59,209 nt of DNA from an uncultured Clostridia bacterium (GTDB taxonomy: Bacteria > Bacillota > Clostridia > TANB77 > CAG-508), in contig CAJFLB010000015.1 in assembly GCA_904387305.1 (NCBI GenBank), positions 1-59,209 of the forward strand, read 5' to 3'. The translations under genes were made by a program, and so were the position numbers. Positions 1 through 8,897 of this stretch are shown here, piece by piece (the first letter of the stretch is position 1; the number at the start of each line of letters is the position of its first letter). The notes under the pieces are model-generated. The model was not told the DNA's origin, ran no database searches, and was given only the letters and a program-made list of their open reading frames with translations.

Positions 1-36
1 AAAAAGTCCACAGTTATCACACATAGATTATATTAA
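1..36 (+). pseudogene. 3' tail of an ABC transporter ATPase gene (partial)
   Basis: The first codons of the window read KKSTVITHRLY and then TAA. The TVITHR part matches the H-loop strand near the end of ABC ATPases. The gene starts outside the window. It ends unusually soon after the H-loop, so it may be truncated. A second ABC ATPase fragment follows at 112-522, which suggests decayed transporter remnants. The call rests on eleven residues. Confidence 0.35.
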
Positions 37-111
37 ATATTAAAAAATAAAGAAAGGAGTCGTATGGTTATTTAAGTTATTAAATATATCATACAAGAAT
101 ATATATGAAAA

Positions 112-522
112 ATGTATATGCACCAAATGTTGGAGAAACAGCTTAAAAAGAAGAAAGACCTACAAGAATTGTCAACAAAAGACTATAGTCAATTCTCAAC
201 AGGAGAGAAGAAAAGATTGGTATTAGCACAAATACTATATAGAGCATCAGAAAAACCATCTATCATTTTAGTAGATGAGCCAGTTGGAAATGTTGAAGAC
301 GGATTAATAGACAATCAATTGAATGCAATAACACAAGTTATTAAAAATGTAGGATCTATGGGAATTATAGTAACACATAGAGTGGATTTAGCAAGCAGAT
401 ATGTAGATAAAGATTATCACATAGGAGATGATGGGGTAATGAGAGAAATCAGTAAAGAAGAGAAAAATTTAGAAAGAGCGGAAGGAGTGTCCCTTCCGCT
501 GTTCAGTTTTGGCTGCTATTGA
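112..522 (+). pseudogene. C-terminal fragment of an ABC transporter ATPase
   Basis: The reading frame has the second half of an ABC nucleotide-binding domain: a signature-like stretch YSQFSTGEKKRL, a Walker B strand IILVDEP, and an H-loop IIVTHR. The Walker A half is absent, and upstream in this frame there are stop codons (TAA, TGA), so the product could not bind ATP in the usual way. In another frame the DNA at 65-105 reads LFKLLNISYKNIYE, which resembles a permease N-terminus, so this may be a rearranged ATPase-permease locus. A short GC-rich hairpin at about 478-499 overlaps its end and may act as terminator. I infer a pseudogene. A separately expressed half-domain is less likely. Confidence 0.55.
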
Positions 523-983
523 CTGCTTTTTGGTATATATATGATTAACCGATATTCTTTTTGTACTTTTTTGTAAAAATTTTCTACTAAAGAGATGTCA
601 TGTTTTTCTACTGTTACAATAAGTTTTTTATCTGGTGAAAATTTAGGTATGTCAGTAAAACTTTTGGGAAATCTTTTGCGATTCCAATTCCGTGAGATTA
701 AAATGAAACCAGCATCTCCTAACAGAACTCTACCGTATTCTCTGATATAATTAGTGTGAGGGGAACTTTCAAGACACGGACACCAAATCAATGTCAGTTC
801 CCTTTTCATCTGATGAGGAGACTGAACTAATTTCAATTGATATTGAACACTTAAATCAATATTCCTCACAATTGCGTTGATTTCTTTATCAGTTAACATT
901 CCCTTTGACTTTTCTTTAAGTCCAGCTGTTAACATAGCTCTCTTTTTCTTGTAAGAATAATTTTGAAACCGATCACTATTCAT
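516..983 (-). CDS. Hypothetical protein, 155 aa
   Basis: I do not recognise this protein. The ATG at 983 is chosen because AAGGAG lies about eight bases upstream on the minus strand. An ATG nine codons earlier lacks such a site. The N-terminus is basic (NSDRFQNYSYKKKRAM), and the C-terminal half alternates predicted beta strands (KKLIVTVEKHD, YRLIIYIP). There is no signal peptide or membrane segment. Codon use is less AT-biased than in the housekeeping genes, suggesting acquisition. It converges on the ABC ATPase remnant, overlapping it by a few bases. Upstream lies a large non-coding inverted-repeat element. Confidence 0.6.
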   Translation of the reverse strand: MNSDRFQNYSYKKKRAMLTAGLKEKSKGMLTDKEINAIVRNIDLSVQYQLKLVQSPHQMKRELTLIWCPCLESSPHTNYIREYGRVLLGDAGFILISRNWNRKRFPKSFTDIPKFSPDKKLIVTVEKHDISLVENFYKKVQKEYRLIIYIPKSSQ

Positions 984-1317
984 AGCAACTCCTTTCTGCC
1001 ATTTAGGCAACTATCGTGTAATTATTTAGCACGATAGACAATATAGGTCATCTAATATACTTAGGACCATAATGCTAGATACTTGTTCTTATACTATCAT
1101 GCTTTATTTCATAAAGCAATGAAAAAACAAAAATAAAATCAGTTTATATAGACAAATTACTATATCATTTTACAAAATCCAATGATAATTAGTAAAATAC
1201 CAAAAATTTTTACCTAATGTTATTAGGTGATTTATTAAAAGAATATAATAATAAATGTTAAAAAGAGTAATAAAAATATACTATGTGAATACAATTAGAA
1301 AAACGAAGGACAAGATA

Positions 1318-1694
1318 ATGTCTATTTCCGTTTCGGTATTTTGTAGGTGAGGTGGTATGTATTATTTTTTCATGATTTCCTCGGTTTGATTATAGGAAAT
1401 TGCATTTCCTATAAATGAAACATTGTACACAAATTTTATTTCATAAAATTTGGCACACGAACAACAGACGTAGCATACAAAGGCATATAAGAGGTCAGAA
1501 AATTATAATCATGCTACTGTTGTTCTTGGACTATAAATTCTAAGTTTTCAATAAACGAGCCTCTCGCTACTCGCGCTTCCTCATTTATTGAAAACTAAGA
1601 AGTTATACATCTATTCCACGGCACATTCGTCAATACATTCAAAAAATAATATATACCACCTCACCCCAAAATACTGAAAATGAAAGTGTCTATA
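1318..1694. repeat. Modular inverted-repeat element, copy 1
   Basis: No gene is visible from 984 to 1711. The space holds an element whose outer arms (about 1318-1371 and 1640-1694) are imperfect inverted repeats sharing GGTGAGGTGGTAT. Inside are ordered hairpin modules: A, TATAGGAAA..TTTCCTATA (1391-1413); B, CACAAATTTTA..TAAAATTTGG (1428-1453); C, GAACAACAG..CTGTTGTTC (1459-1525); and D, a stem with the loop GAGCCTCTCGCTACTCGCGC (1538-1601). Modules B and C recur in the element at 20761, module D in the one at 34836, and A-type hairpins at several other sites. The right arm ends just before the ribosome binding site of the cation ATPase, so the element lies in or beside that gene's leader. 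Confidence 0.75.
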
Positions 1695-1711
1695 CAAAGG
1701 AGATGAATTTA

Positions 1712-4330
1712 ATGTGGGAAACACTTAGAAAAGAAGAGGTGGAAAAAACACTTAATACTGATTTTTGTAAAGGATTAAGTGATAATGAAGCTTTAAAAAG
1801 ACAAAATCAATATGGTAAAAACGAATTAGAAAATGGTAAAAAAGAAGGAATTATTATTAAATTTTTCAAACAATTTAATGATTTTATGATTATTATCTTA
1901 ATTATGGCATCAATTGTATCTGCAGGTGTGTCTTGGTATCAAGGAGAAAATGACTATATTGATTCTATCATTATTATAGCGATTGTTGTATTAAATGCCA
2001 TTATGGGAGTTTTACAAGAAGCAAAAGCAGAAAAATCAATCGAAAGTTTGAAAAAAATGACACCACAAATGTCAAAAGTCATTCGAAATGGAAAAGAAAT
2101 AGAAGTACCATCAGAAATATTAACCGTAGGAGATGTGGTTACTTTAGAGGCAGGAAATCGTGTGCCAGCAGATTGTAGAATTATAGAAAATTTTAATTTT
2201 AAGGTAGAAGAATCTAGTTTAACAGGAGAAACAGAAGCTGTTGAAAAAGATGGGACAGCTATTTGCAAAAAAGGAATACCATTGGGAGATATTGTCAATA
2301 TGGTATTTATGGGAAGTACAGTTGTCAATGGACATGCAAAAGTTGTGGTGACAGAAATTGGGATGCAAACAAAGGTAGGAAAAATTGCCAATATGATTAT
2401 TGAAAATGACTCACCAGAAACGCCAATTCAAAAGAAATTAAATCAAGTAGGAAAAATATTAGGTGTAATCTGTTTAATGATTTGTTTAGTCATATTTGTT
2501 ATAGGAATTATCAAAAAAATACCACCAATGGAAATGTTTATGACTTCTGTAGGATTAGCTGTGGCAGCTATACCAGAAGGTTTGCCAGCAATTGTTACCA
2601 TTATGCTATCTATTGGGGTAACCAAAATGGCAAAACGAAATAGTATTATCCGAAAATTGCCAGCAGTTGAAACATTAGGGAGTAGTAATGTGATTTGTTC
2701 AGATAAAACAGGAACATTAACACAAAATAAAATGAAGGTAGTAGAAATTAAAGCAGAAAATCCAAATTTTGCAATGGAATTGGCAACTATGTGTACAGAT
2801 AGTAAGTTAGAGATAAATAATGGAAAGGTTGAAGTGGTTGGAGAGCCTACAGAAATGGCATTAGTAGAAACAGCCTATATAAATAAGTTGGATAAAAATA
2901 AATTATATCAATCTATGCCAAGAGTGAATGAAATTCCATTTGATTCAACCAGAAAAATGATGACAACTATACATGAATTAGAAAATGGAAAATACAGAGT
3001 GATAACGAAAGGGGCACCAGATGTATTATTAAATAAATGTATAGGAGTCTATAAAGAAAAAATAACAAGAGAAAATGAGAAAATGGCAAGTAAAGCTCTA
3101 AGAGTAATTGCTGTGGCATATAAAGACATGAATCAGTTACCAAATAAAATAGAGAGTAGTATCATTGAAAACAATTTAAATTTTATAGGCTTAATCGGTA
3201 TGATAGATCCTCCAAGAGAAGGTGTTAAAGAAGCAGTAGAAACTTGTAAAAAAGCTGGTATTAAAACAGTCATGATAACAGGAGATCATATTGCAACTGC
3301 AAAAGCCATTGCAGAAAAAATAGGAATATTTTCTAAAAAAGATAAAGCGATAACAGGAGAAGAACTAGATAAACTAAATCAAGAAAAGTTTGAAAAAGAA
3401 ATACAGGATTATACAGTTTTTGCGAGAGTAACCCCTGAACATAAAGTAAGAATTGTAAAAGCATGGCAAAAAAAGGGTGCAGTTGTAGCAATGACAGGAG
3501 ATGGGGTGAATGATAGTCCAGCATTAAAAAGTGCAGATATTGGAATTGCGATGGGAAAAGGTGGGACAGATGTTGCCAAAAATGCAGCAGATATGATTTT
3601 AGTAGATGATAATTTTGTAACCATTGTGGATGCTGTAAAACAGGGAAGAAATATTTATGATAATATTAGAAAAGCAATTCATTTTCTAATTGCAACAAAT
3701 ATAGGAGAAATTGTAACCATTTTTATGGGATTGGTTTTAGGACTTCAATCACCATTATTGGCTATACAATTATTATGGATAAATCTAGTAACAGATTCTT
3801 TACCAGCAATTGCCATAGGATTAGAACCACCTGAAAAAGATATTATGGAAAGAAAACCAGTGGATTCGAAAAAAGGAATATTTGCAGATGGATTATGGAA
3901 CCAGATCATATTAGAAGGTATTATGATAGGTATGCTTACATTAATTGCATTTAGTATAGGAAATAAATATTATGGAGTAGAAGTGGGAAGAACAATGGCT
4001 TTTATAAGTATGGGATTATTAGAGCTTGTCCACAGTTTTAACATAAAAAGTGAAAAATCAATCTTTAAAGTGGGGATATTAGAAAATAGATACTTGATAG
4101 GTAGTTTTATACTTGGAATTTTTGTACAGACAATTGTTGTATTTATTCCCGCTTTAGCAGATATATTTAATGTAACAAACTTAACTGAGATACAATGGTT
4201 AATAACATTAGGAATTTCTATATTGCCAATACCAGTTATGGAATTGCAGAAGAAAATGAATCAAATGACTGTAAAAAAAGAGAAAAGAATATTGATAAAA
4301 CATACAATTCACGAAGGAAATAAAGGATAA
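1712..4330 (+). CDS. P-type cation-transporting ATPase (Ca2+-ATPase-like, P2 type)
   Basis: This membrane pump uses ATP to export a cation, most likely Ca2+. In order one sees an N-terminal cation-ATPase domain, a first membrane pair, the actuator motif LTGET, the ion-site motif PEGLP, the phosphorylation motif DKTGTLT near residue 330, the nucleotide-binding KGAPD, the hinge TGDGVNDSPAL, and a C-terminal membrane bundle. About 872 residues is normal for PMCA/SERCA-like bacterial pumps. The second ATG (1712) is preferred because AAAGGAG abuts the first ATG at 1703 and sits nine bases from 1712. A terminator follows. Ca2+ is inferred from overall type; Mn2+ or another cation is possible. Confidence 0.92.
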   Translation: MWETLRKEEVEKTLNTDFCKGLSDNEALKRQNQYGKNELENGKKEGIIIKFFKQFNDFMIIILIMASIVSAGVSWYQGENDYIDSIIIIAIVVLNAIMGVLQEAKAEKSIESLKKMTPQMSKVIRNGKEIEVPSEILTVGDVVTLEAGNRVPADCRIIENFNFKVEESSLTGETEAVEKDGTAICKKGIPLGDIVNMVFMGSTVVNGHAKVVVTEIGMQTKVGKIANMIIENDSPETPIQKKLNQVGKILGVICLMICLVIFVIGIIKKIPPMEMFMTSVGLAVAAIPEGLPAIVTIMLSIGVTKMAKRNSIIRKLPAVETLGSSNVICSDKTGTLTQNKMKVVEIKAENPNFAMELATMCTDSKLEINNGKVEVVGEPTEMALVETAYINKLDKNKLYQSMPRVNEIPFDSTRKMMTTIHELENGKYRVITKGAPDVLLNKCIGVYKEKITRENEKMASKALRVIAVAYKDMNQLPNKIESSIIENNLNFIGLIGMIDPPREGVKEAVETCKKAGIKTVMITGDHIATAKAIAEKIGIFSKKDKAITGEELDKLNQEKFEKEIQDYTVFARVTPEHKVRIVKAWQKKGAVVAMTGDGVNDSPALKSADIGIAMGKGGTDVAKNAADMILVDDNFVTIVDAVKQGRNIYDNIRKAIHFLIATNIGEIVTIFMGLVLGLQSPLLAIQLLWINLVTDSLPAIAIGLEPPEKDIMERKPVDSKKGIFADGLWNQIILEGIMIGMLTLIAFSIGNKYYGVEVGRTMAFISMGLLELVHSFNIKSEKSIFKVGILENRYLIGSFILGIFVQTIVVFIPALADIFNVTNLTEIQWLITLGISILPIPVMELQKKMNQMTVKKEKRILIKHTIHEGNKG

Positions 4331-4340
4331 AATATAATGA

Positions 4341-4380
4341 AAAATAGCTTTACAAAAGTCGTAAAGCTATTTTGTTTTTT
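4341..4380 (+). terminator. Rho-independent terminator after the cation ATPase
   Basis: An inverted repeat AATAGCTTTAC / GTAAAGCTATT is followed by a T-rich run, 10 bases after the ATPase stop codon. Confidence 0.85.
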
Positions 4381-4479
4381 GTTTATTGGAGACGGAAATT
4401 TTAAATAATGTAAAAAATTTAGTCATATTATTTTAGATCTGAGCATACAATATAGTGTAATCGTAAAGGGGGGATTTAT

Positions 4480-5253
4480 TTGGGACAAGTCATACCGAAT
4501 AAATGGAAAAAACATCTTGTATTAGTGGAATTTGGATTAAAAAAGCAAGAAGATTTAGAAAATGAAATTCATCGATATTCTGCTTTTCATGTAAATACAC
4601 TAATAGAAGATATAAAAAAACAATTAAAAAATGATCCAGATAGTGGAATGTATATTATTTCGTCTATTCCTTCACATGATTGTTTTAAACTTCCTAATTT
4701 TTGTATATCATCTCTTGAAGATTTACAGACTTTTAAAACAAGTTTAGATAAATATTTTTATAGTAGATTTTCGGAGGTTTGGTATTGTAAGAAATCCTTT
4801 CAAAACGGACATGATGTGATATCAGGAAGAATTTCTTTTGACAATAGAGATTGGATAGACTCTATTAAATATAGTCATAATGTAGAACAAGTATGGAATT
4901 GTAGTCATAGAGAAATTGAAAAGTTTAATAAAAATTCCAAAGCTATTTATTTGCGTGCTTCTCGAGAAGGATGGGGAAGACGTTATCATATTGATGAATT
5001 AAGAGCACCATCTAAAGAAGATAAAGATAAAGTGATAAAAGGTTTTGTACAAACGGTTAAAGGAATTGAATCTAACAAAGAAAAAATAGAAGAATTTGAA
5101 AGATATTTAAAAGATATCGGGATAAATCAGCTTTGCTTAGAATATATGTTATCACAAAAAGGATTTTCCTTTATCGATTGGGATACAAATAATGATAAAA
5201 AAGTCATAGATAATGTATTTCCTACAAAAGAAAACAGTAATTTGGTAAGATGA
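4480..5253 (+). CDS. Unknown protein, first gene of a radical SAM operon
   Basis: I do not recognise this 257-residue protein. The start is TTG at 4480, with a strong AAAGGGGGG site upstream. The sequence is soluble, with no signal peptide. An early hydrophobic strand (LVLVEFGL) is followed by mixed alpha/beta sequence, an aromatic- and Arg-rich stretch IYLRASREGWGRRYH, and a C-terminal helical region. It lies eight bases upstream of the histidine phosphatase, which is itself close to the radical SAM gene, so the three are probably one transcript. From context it could be a partner or substrate-recognition protein for the radical SAM enzyme; that is inference. Confidence 0.75.
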   Translation: MGQVIPNKWKKHLVLVEFGLKKQEDLENEIHRYSAFHVNTLIEDIKKQLKNDPDSGMYIISSIPSHDCFKLPNFCISSLEDLQTFKTSLDKYFYSRFSEVWYCKKSFQNGHDVISGRISFDNRDWIDSIKYSHNVEQVWNCSHREIEKFNKNSKAIYLRASREGWGRRYHIDELRAPSKEDKDKVIKGFVQTVKGIESNKEKIEEFERYLKDIGINQLCLEYMLSQKGFSFIDWDTNNDKKVIDNVFPTKENSNLVR

Positions 5254-5260
5254 GGTTTTT

Positions 5261-5785
5261 ATGTTATATGTGATTAGACATGGCAAAACAGATTGGAATT
5301 TGAAAAATAAAATCCAAGGAAGAGCAGATATTCCATTAAATGATTTTGGAATTCAAGAAGCGAATATATCGAAAAAATTATTATATCAGACAAATCTTTA
5401 TAAAATTATTTCATCTCCTTTAATTCGTGCCAAAAAAACAGCAGAAATTATTAGTAATCATAAAATACCTGTTATAACAGATGTTAGGCTTATTGAAAGA
5501 GAGTTTGGAGAATTTGAAGGATTAGCAAAAGAGGATTTTGATTACTCTTCATTTTGGAATTATTCGCTGAATTGCCATTTTGATAAAGCTGAAAGCGTTC
5601 AGCAATTATTAGATCGAGTTTACAATTTTTTAGATGAATATAAAGAAGTATATGAAAAAAATAATGTACTTGTTGTAACACATTCTGGAGTAATTCCAGC
5701 AATTTGTTGTTACTTTAAAGGAATCCCTAAAAATAACAATATATTTACTTATCATTTTAAAACTTGTGAAATTATTAAATTTTAG
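5261..5785 (+). CDS. Histidine phosphatase family protein (phosphoglycerate mutase-like)
   Basis: The N-terminus YVIRHGKTDWN carries the RHG signature whose histidine is phosphorylated during catalysis. The second active-site histidine is in VVTHSG near the C-terminus, and SPLIRAKKTAE and REFGEFEGL match the conserved core. At 174 residues it is typical of the short cytosolic branch that includes alpha-ribazole phosphatase, sugar-phosphate phosphatases and nucleotide phosphatases. The substrate cannot be told from sequence. No cobalamin genes are nearby, so CobC is not supported. It is sandwiched between an unknown gene and a radical SAM gene with very short spacers, suggesting it dephosphorylates an intermediate of that pathway. 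Confidence 0.88.
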   Translation: MLYVIRHGKTDWNLKNKIQGRADIPLNDFGIQEANISKKLLYQTNLYKIISSPLIRAKKTAEIISNHKIPVITDVRLIEREFGEFEGLAKEDFDYSSFWNYSLNCHFDKAESVQQLLDRVYNFLDEYKEVYEKNNVLVVTHSGVIPAICCYFKGIPKNNNIFTYHFKTCEIIKF

Positions 5786-5803
5786 TAATTGGAGGGATTT
5801 CCT

Positions 5804-7387
5804 TTGCAGAAAAATATTTTTGATGAGCCTAACAAATATATACAAGAAATTGTTACAAAAGTGAGAATTCGTGAAGATAAGTTAAAAAAATTCAAAGGAA
5901 AAACAATGGCTTTTGTTTTCTTTACAAAATTTTGTGATGTACAATGTTCACATTGCTTTTTTAAATCAGATAATGAAGGATATGATTTACCGAGGGAACA
6001 ATATGAATTTTCAAGAGAAGGGTTTGAAAAGTTTATTACATTTATCAATAGCTCAAACAATGGATATTTATCTATTTTAGGTGGAGGAGAACCTTTTAAA
6101 AAATTTGAATATATTAAAGAAACAATTAAAAGAGCAAAAACAGATAGAATTGTAATTGTTACAAGCGGAATGTGGGGAGCAGATGCTAAAACTTGTAGAA
6201 ATATGATTGGAGAAATGTATGAAGCATTATGTCAAAGAAAAATACCAACGAAAGTTGTTCTTAGAATTAGTATGGACAAATGGCATATATCTAAAATTGG
6301 AATTGATTGTATTTTTCATATTATTGATGTATTTAAAAATTTTTTTGCAGATAAAGAAAATTTTGAATTACAATTACATACGCTAACAGGTGATGACTCT
6401 ATTGAAAAGGTAATGGAACATTATCCTGGATGTACAAGAACAAAACAACAAAAATATGTATCAGATAATGAAGAAATTTTAAAAATTGGATTATATCGAT
6501 ATGCCTTAGATTTTCCAGATAGTTATAAAATTAGTGTCGGAATTGCCCAAATATTTCATTCTAATTTAAAAGTCAATTTAAAAAATCCAAATATTAATTT
6601 AGAACAATTAATTACACTTTTTGATAATGATATGAAATATAATTCTTTTTGTAATCCTTCATTAGTAAAAAACAAAAATGATGAATGGGGATTAGATTTT
6701 TTAATTAGCTATAATGGAAATATTGCCACATGGGGAAATGAGCAGTTAAATGGTTTAAATAATTTGTACACAGATTCCTATGAAAATATTATTTCTAATA
6801 TATATACAAATATCATTTCTTATTCCTTATTAGACAAAGGTTACTTTTATCGAACCAGAATTATTAGTGAGGTTAATCCACTAGCTGTACTTAGATCTAA
6901 AGCAATTCATATTAGGGATTATGCAGGAGCTTCTATTTTAGAGGAAAACCATACAGTTTTGTATTATGCCATTAGAGTTATTCAAGATTATTTAGAAGAA
7001 AATGTATTAACCTTAGAAGAATTATCTGGATTATCCAAAGAATTACTAGATATGATAAAAAGTAAAACATATATCGTGAAAAAATGGTACGAAAATACTT
7101 CATACTCTATTATTAAGCAATACATGGAAAAACCAATTTTTGATGAAAATGAATGGAGAGATTTATTTAATTTAATTTATTTTGGACATTATACAGTTTC
7201 AAAAGAACAAATAGAAGAAGGAATACGCTTTTTTAATAAACATTCTAGGGAAAAAATTAATAAATTAGAAGATGTATTAGAAAATTCTAAAGAACATTAT
7301 CAAAGATTAATTGAAAGGTTAACGTTTATGAAACCAGAGGCAAAAAAATTGTGCATGGAAAATTATGAAAAATTAGAAGCTATATAG
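5804..7387 (+). CDS. Radical SAM protein
   Basis: The motif CDVQCSHC (CxxxCxxC, about residues 44-51) is the canonical [4Fe-4S] site of radical SAM enzymes, and LGGGEPFKKF further on is the SAM-contacting GGE strand. I place the start at TTG 5804, seven bases after GGAGGG; an earlier in-frame TTG overlaps that site. At about 527 residues it has a C-terminal half of over 200 residues without an obvious Cys-rich SPASM domain, so the second half is an unassigned helical domain. As the third gene of the tight operon it is probably the catalytic centre of an unknown modification or biosynthetic pathway. Substrate unknown. Confidence 0.85.
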   Translation: MQKNIFDEPNKYIQEIVTKVRIREDKLKKFKGKTMAFVFFTKFCDVQCSHCFFKSDNEGYDLPREQYEFSREGFEKFITFINSSNNGYLSILGGGEPFKKFEYIKETIKRAKTDRIVIVTSGMWGADAKTCRNMIGEMYEALCQRKIPTKVVLRISMDKWHISKIGIDCIFHIIDVFKNFFADKENFELQLHTLTGDDSIEKVMEHYPGCTRTKQQKYVSDNEEILKIGLYRYALDFPDSYKISVGIAQIFHSNLKVNLKNPNINLEQLITLFDNDMKYNSFCNPSLVKNKNDEWGLDFLISYNGNIATWGNEQLNGLNNLYTDSYENIISNIYTNIISYSLLDKGYFYRTRIISEVNPLAVLRSKAIHIRDYAGASILEENHTVLYYAIRVIQDYLEENVLTLEELSGLSKELLDMIKSKTYIVKKWYENTSYSIIKQYMEKPIFDENEWRDLFNLIYFGHYTVSKEQIEEGIRFFNKHSREKINKLEDVLENSKEHYQRLIERLTFMKPEAKKLCMENYEKLEAI

Positions 7388-7420
7388 TAATTGAAAAAAG
7401 TGAAAAAGTGAAAAATATGC

Positions 7421-7483
7421 TTGCAATATAGAGAAAAATATGATAAAATAGCTGTGCTTTGAAGATAGCATAGCTATTTTTAA
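7421..7483 (+). promoter_or_regulatory. Promoter and leader hairpin of rpsF-ssb-rpsR
   Basis: TTGCAA (7421-7426) and TAAAAT (7444-7449) are 17 bases apart, a good vegetative promoter. Immediately downstream is a hairpin, ATAGCTGTGCT / AGCATAGCTAT (7448-7477), ending in a T run. It could be an attenuator or part of an S6:S18-responsive leader, a known autoregulatory arrangement for rpsF operons. I could not match the S6:S18 consensus in detail. Confidence 0.6.
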
Positions 7484-7532
7484 ATCTCTACTTGTGAAAA
7501 ACACAGGTTATAAATCCATAGGGAGGTGAAAG

Positions 7533-7820
7533 ATGATGAATAAATACGAAAGTATTATCATTGTTAATCCAAATGTTGATGAAGCAGGTTTAAAAGCTTT
7601 AGAAGAAAAATTCACAGGATTAATTAATGAAAATGGTAAAGTAGAATCAGTTGAAAACATGGGAAAAAGAAAACTAGCTTATGATATTAAAAAATTCAAA
7701 GAAGCTACATATATGTTATTCAACTTTGAAGCAAAACCAGAATTAATAGCTGAACTTGAAAGAGTTTACAGAATTACAGATGACATTATAAAATTTATCA
7801 CAGTAAAAGTAGAAAAATAA
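7533..7820 (+). CDS. rpsF: 30S ribosomal protein S6
   Basis: The N-terminus MNKYESIIIVNPNVDE and the motif MGKRKLAYDIKKFKEATY are diagnostic for bS6. The 95-residue length is normal. bS6 binds 16S rRNA in the platform together with bS18, encoded two genes downstream. GGGAGGTG lies just upstream; either of two adjacent ATGs (7533 or 7536) could start translation. The order rpsF-ssb-rpsR is the classical conserved operon of Bacillota. Confidence 0.97.
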   Translation: MMNKYESIIIVNPNVDEAGLKALEEKFTGLINENGKVESVENMGKRKLAYDIKKFKEATYMLFNFEAKPELIAELERVYRITDDIIKFITVKVEK

Positions 7821-7890
7821 GGAAAAAATAAAAAAAGAAATACTAAATAAAGAAGGGGCCTTTATTTAAAGTAAAGAAAGGTGAGTAATT

Positions 7891-8319
7891 ATGAATAAAG
7901 TAATTTTAATGGGAAGATTAACAAGAGATCCAGAAACAAGATATACACAAACAAATAACACATTAGTATCTTCATTTAGTCTAGCAGTTAATAGAAGATT
8001 TGTAAGACAAGGAGAAGAAAGACAAGCAGATTTTATTAATATTGTTGCATGGGCTAAATTAGGAGAATTTTGTAGCAAATACTTTAAGAAAGGTCAACAA
8101 GTAGGCATTATTGGAAGAATTCAAACAAGAACTTGGGATGATGACCAAGGACAAAAACATTATGTGACAGAAGTTGTAGCTGAAGAAGCTTATTTTGCAG
8201 ATAGTAAAAGAGATGGAGAAACAAATAATACATCTTTTGAAAATACATTTGGAAATACAGCGCCTGGAAGTATGGGAGCAGATTTTGAAATGTCTTCAAG
8301 TGATGACCTACCATTCTAA
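7891..8319 (+). CDS. ssb: Single-stranded DNA-binding protein
   Basis: The OB-fold begins with MNKVILMGRLTRDPETRYT and continues with FINIVAWAKLGEFC, both typical of bacterial SSB. The C-terminus SSSDDLPF is the conserved acidic tip that recruits replication and repair proteins. At 142 residues it is complete, with a short linker. It coats single-stranded DNA during replication, repair and recombination. It lies between rpsF and rpsR, preceded by AAAGGTGAG. Confidence 0.97.
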   Translation: MNKVILMGRLTRDPETRYTQTNNTLVSSFSLAVNRRFVRQGEERQADFINIVAWAKLGEFCSKYFKKGQQVGIIGRIQTRTWDDDQGQKHYVTEVVAEEAYFADSKRDGETNNTSFENTFGNTAPGSMGADFEMSSSDDLPF

Positions 8320-8343
8320 TTTGTTAGGGGGGAAAATATAAAA

Positions 8344-8622
8344 ATGGCAGATAAAAAACAAAATAAAAGAAATAATAAAAACTATGATGAGGATTACAAT
8401 CCAAGATTCAGAAAACAAAGAAAAAAAGTATGTTTATTATGTAGTGATAAAAACTTTGTTTTAGATTACAAAAATCCAGAACAATTAAGAAAATTTATCA
8501 GTGATAAAGGTAAAATCTTACCAAGAAGAAATACTGGAATGTGTGCTAAACATCAAAGAGATATCACAGTTGCTATTAAAAGAGCAAGACATATCGCTTT
8601 ATTACCATATGCACAAAAATAA
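8344..8622 (+). CDS. rpsR: 30S ribosomal protein S18
   Basis: bS18 signatures include [17 protein letters not shown] and the C-terminal [12 protein letters not shown]. Cysteines in CLLC and in CAKH suggest the zinc-binding (C+) form of the protein. The N-terminal 30 residues form a basic, Asn/Lys-rich extension. At 92 residues it is slightly longer than the usual 70-80. It pairs with bS6 on the small subunit. A terminator follows directly. Confidence 0.96.
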   Translation: MADKKQNKRNNKNYDEDYNPRFRKQRKKVCLLCSDKNFVLDYKNPEQLRKFISDKGKILPRRNTGMCAKHQRDITVAIKRARHIALLPYAQK

Positions 8623-8635
8623 TGAATATAAAAAG

Positions 8636-8667
8636 CTAGAAAATATGTTTATTTTCTAGTTTTTTTA
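8636..8667 (+). terminator. Terminator of the rpsF-ssb-rpsR operon
   Basis: A perfect ten-base stem CTAGAAAATA / TATTTTCTAG with a four-base loop is followed by a run of T residues. Confidence 0.92.
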
Positions 8668-8834
8668 TTGAATAGGAAAAATTATTTTTTCCTATTCAGT
8701 AAAAAACAACGTTGCACAGAAAAATTGCTATGCAATTTTTCGCGTCGACAAATCTTTACGCTTCTTCGAGAACTTAGACATATATAGTTAAATTAGAAAA
8801 GTAGAGAAAAGTTCTCTCTAACTAGATTTGTCCT
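8668..8834. repeat. Three-hairpin intergenic repeat, copy 1
   Basis: This non-coding stretch has a second copy at 17781-17908. In order it shows a hairpin GAATAGGAAAAA / TTTTTTCCTATTC, a shared block AAAACAAC(A/G)TTGCACAG, a hairpin GAAAAATTGC..GCAATTTTTC, the sequence GCGTCGACAAATCTTTACGC, and a closing pair GACAAATCT / AGATTTGTC. Copy 1 carries about 50 extra bases inside the last hairpin. It contains no open reading frame with a ribosome binding site. Shared sequence plus conserved pairing suggest a structured RNA or a small mobile element. Confidence 0.75.
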
Positions 8835-8851
8835 ATTATACAATAAAACAG

Positions 8852-8884
8852 AAGCCCAACATTTTGCAATATTGGGCTTTCGTT
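8852..8884. terminator. Terminator, probably bidirectional
   Basis: A stem AAGCCCAACATT / AATATTGGGCTT lies between the repeat and the minus-strand gene at 8898-9110. A-rich and T-rich flanks suit termination of that gene on the minus strand and of readthrough on the plus strand. Confidence 0.7.
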
Positions 8885-8897
8885 AGGAGAAACAAGA

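Noticed and set aside
1954..2391. Minus-strand frame of 145 codons inside the cation ATPase
   Set aside because: It lies antisense to conserved ATPase motifs and has no ribosome binding site.
5261..5785. Alpha-ribazole phosphatase CobC
   Set aside because: The fold matches, but no cobalamin genes lie nearby and the neighbours are a radical SAM enzyme and an unknown protein.
4480..7387. RiPP gene cluster
   Set aside because: There is a radical SAM enzyme, but I see no SPASM domain, no short precursor peptide with a core region, and no dedicated protease or exporter adjacent.
8668..8834. CRISPR array
   Set aside because: The repeated hairpins are few, of differing length and not spaced regularly; no cas genes are present in the window.
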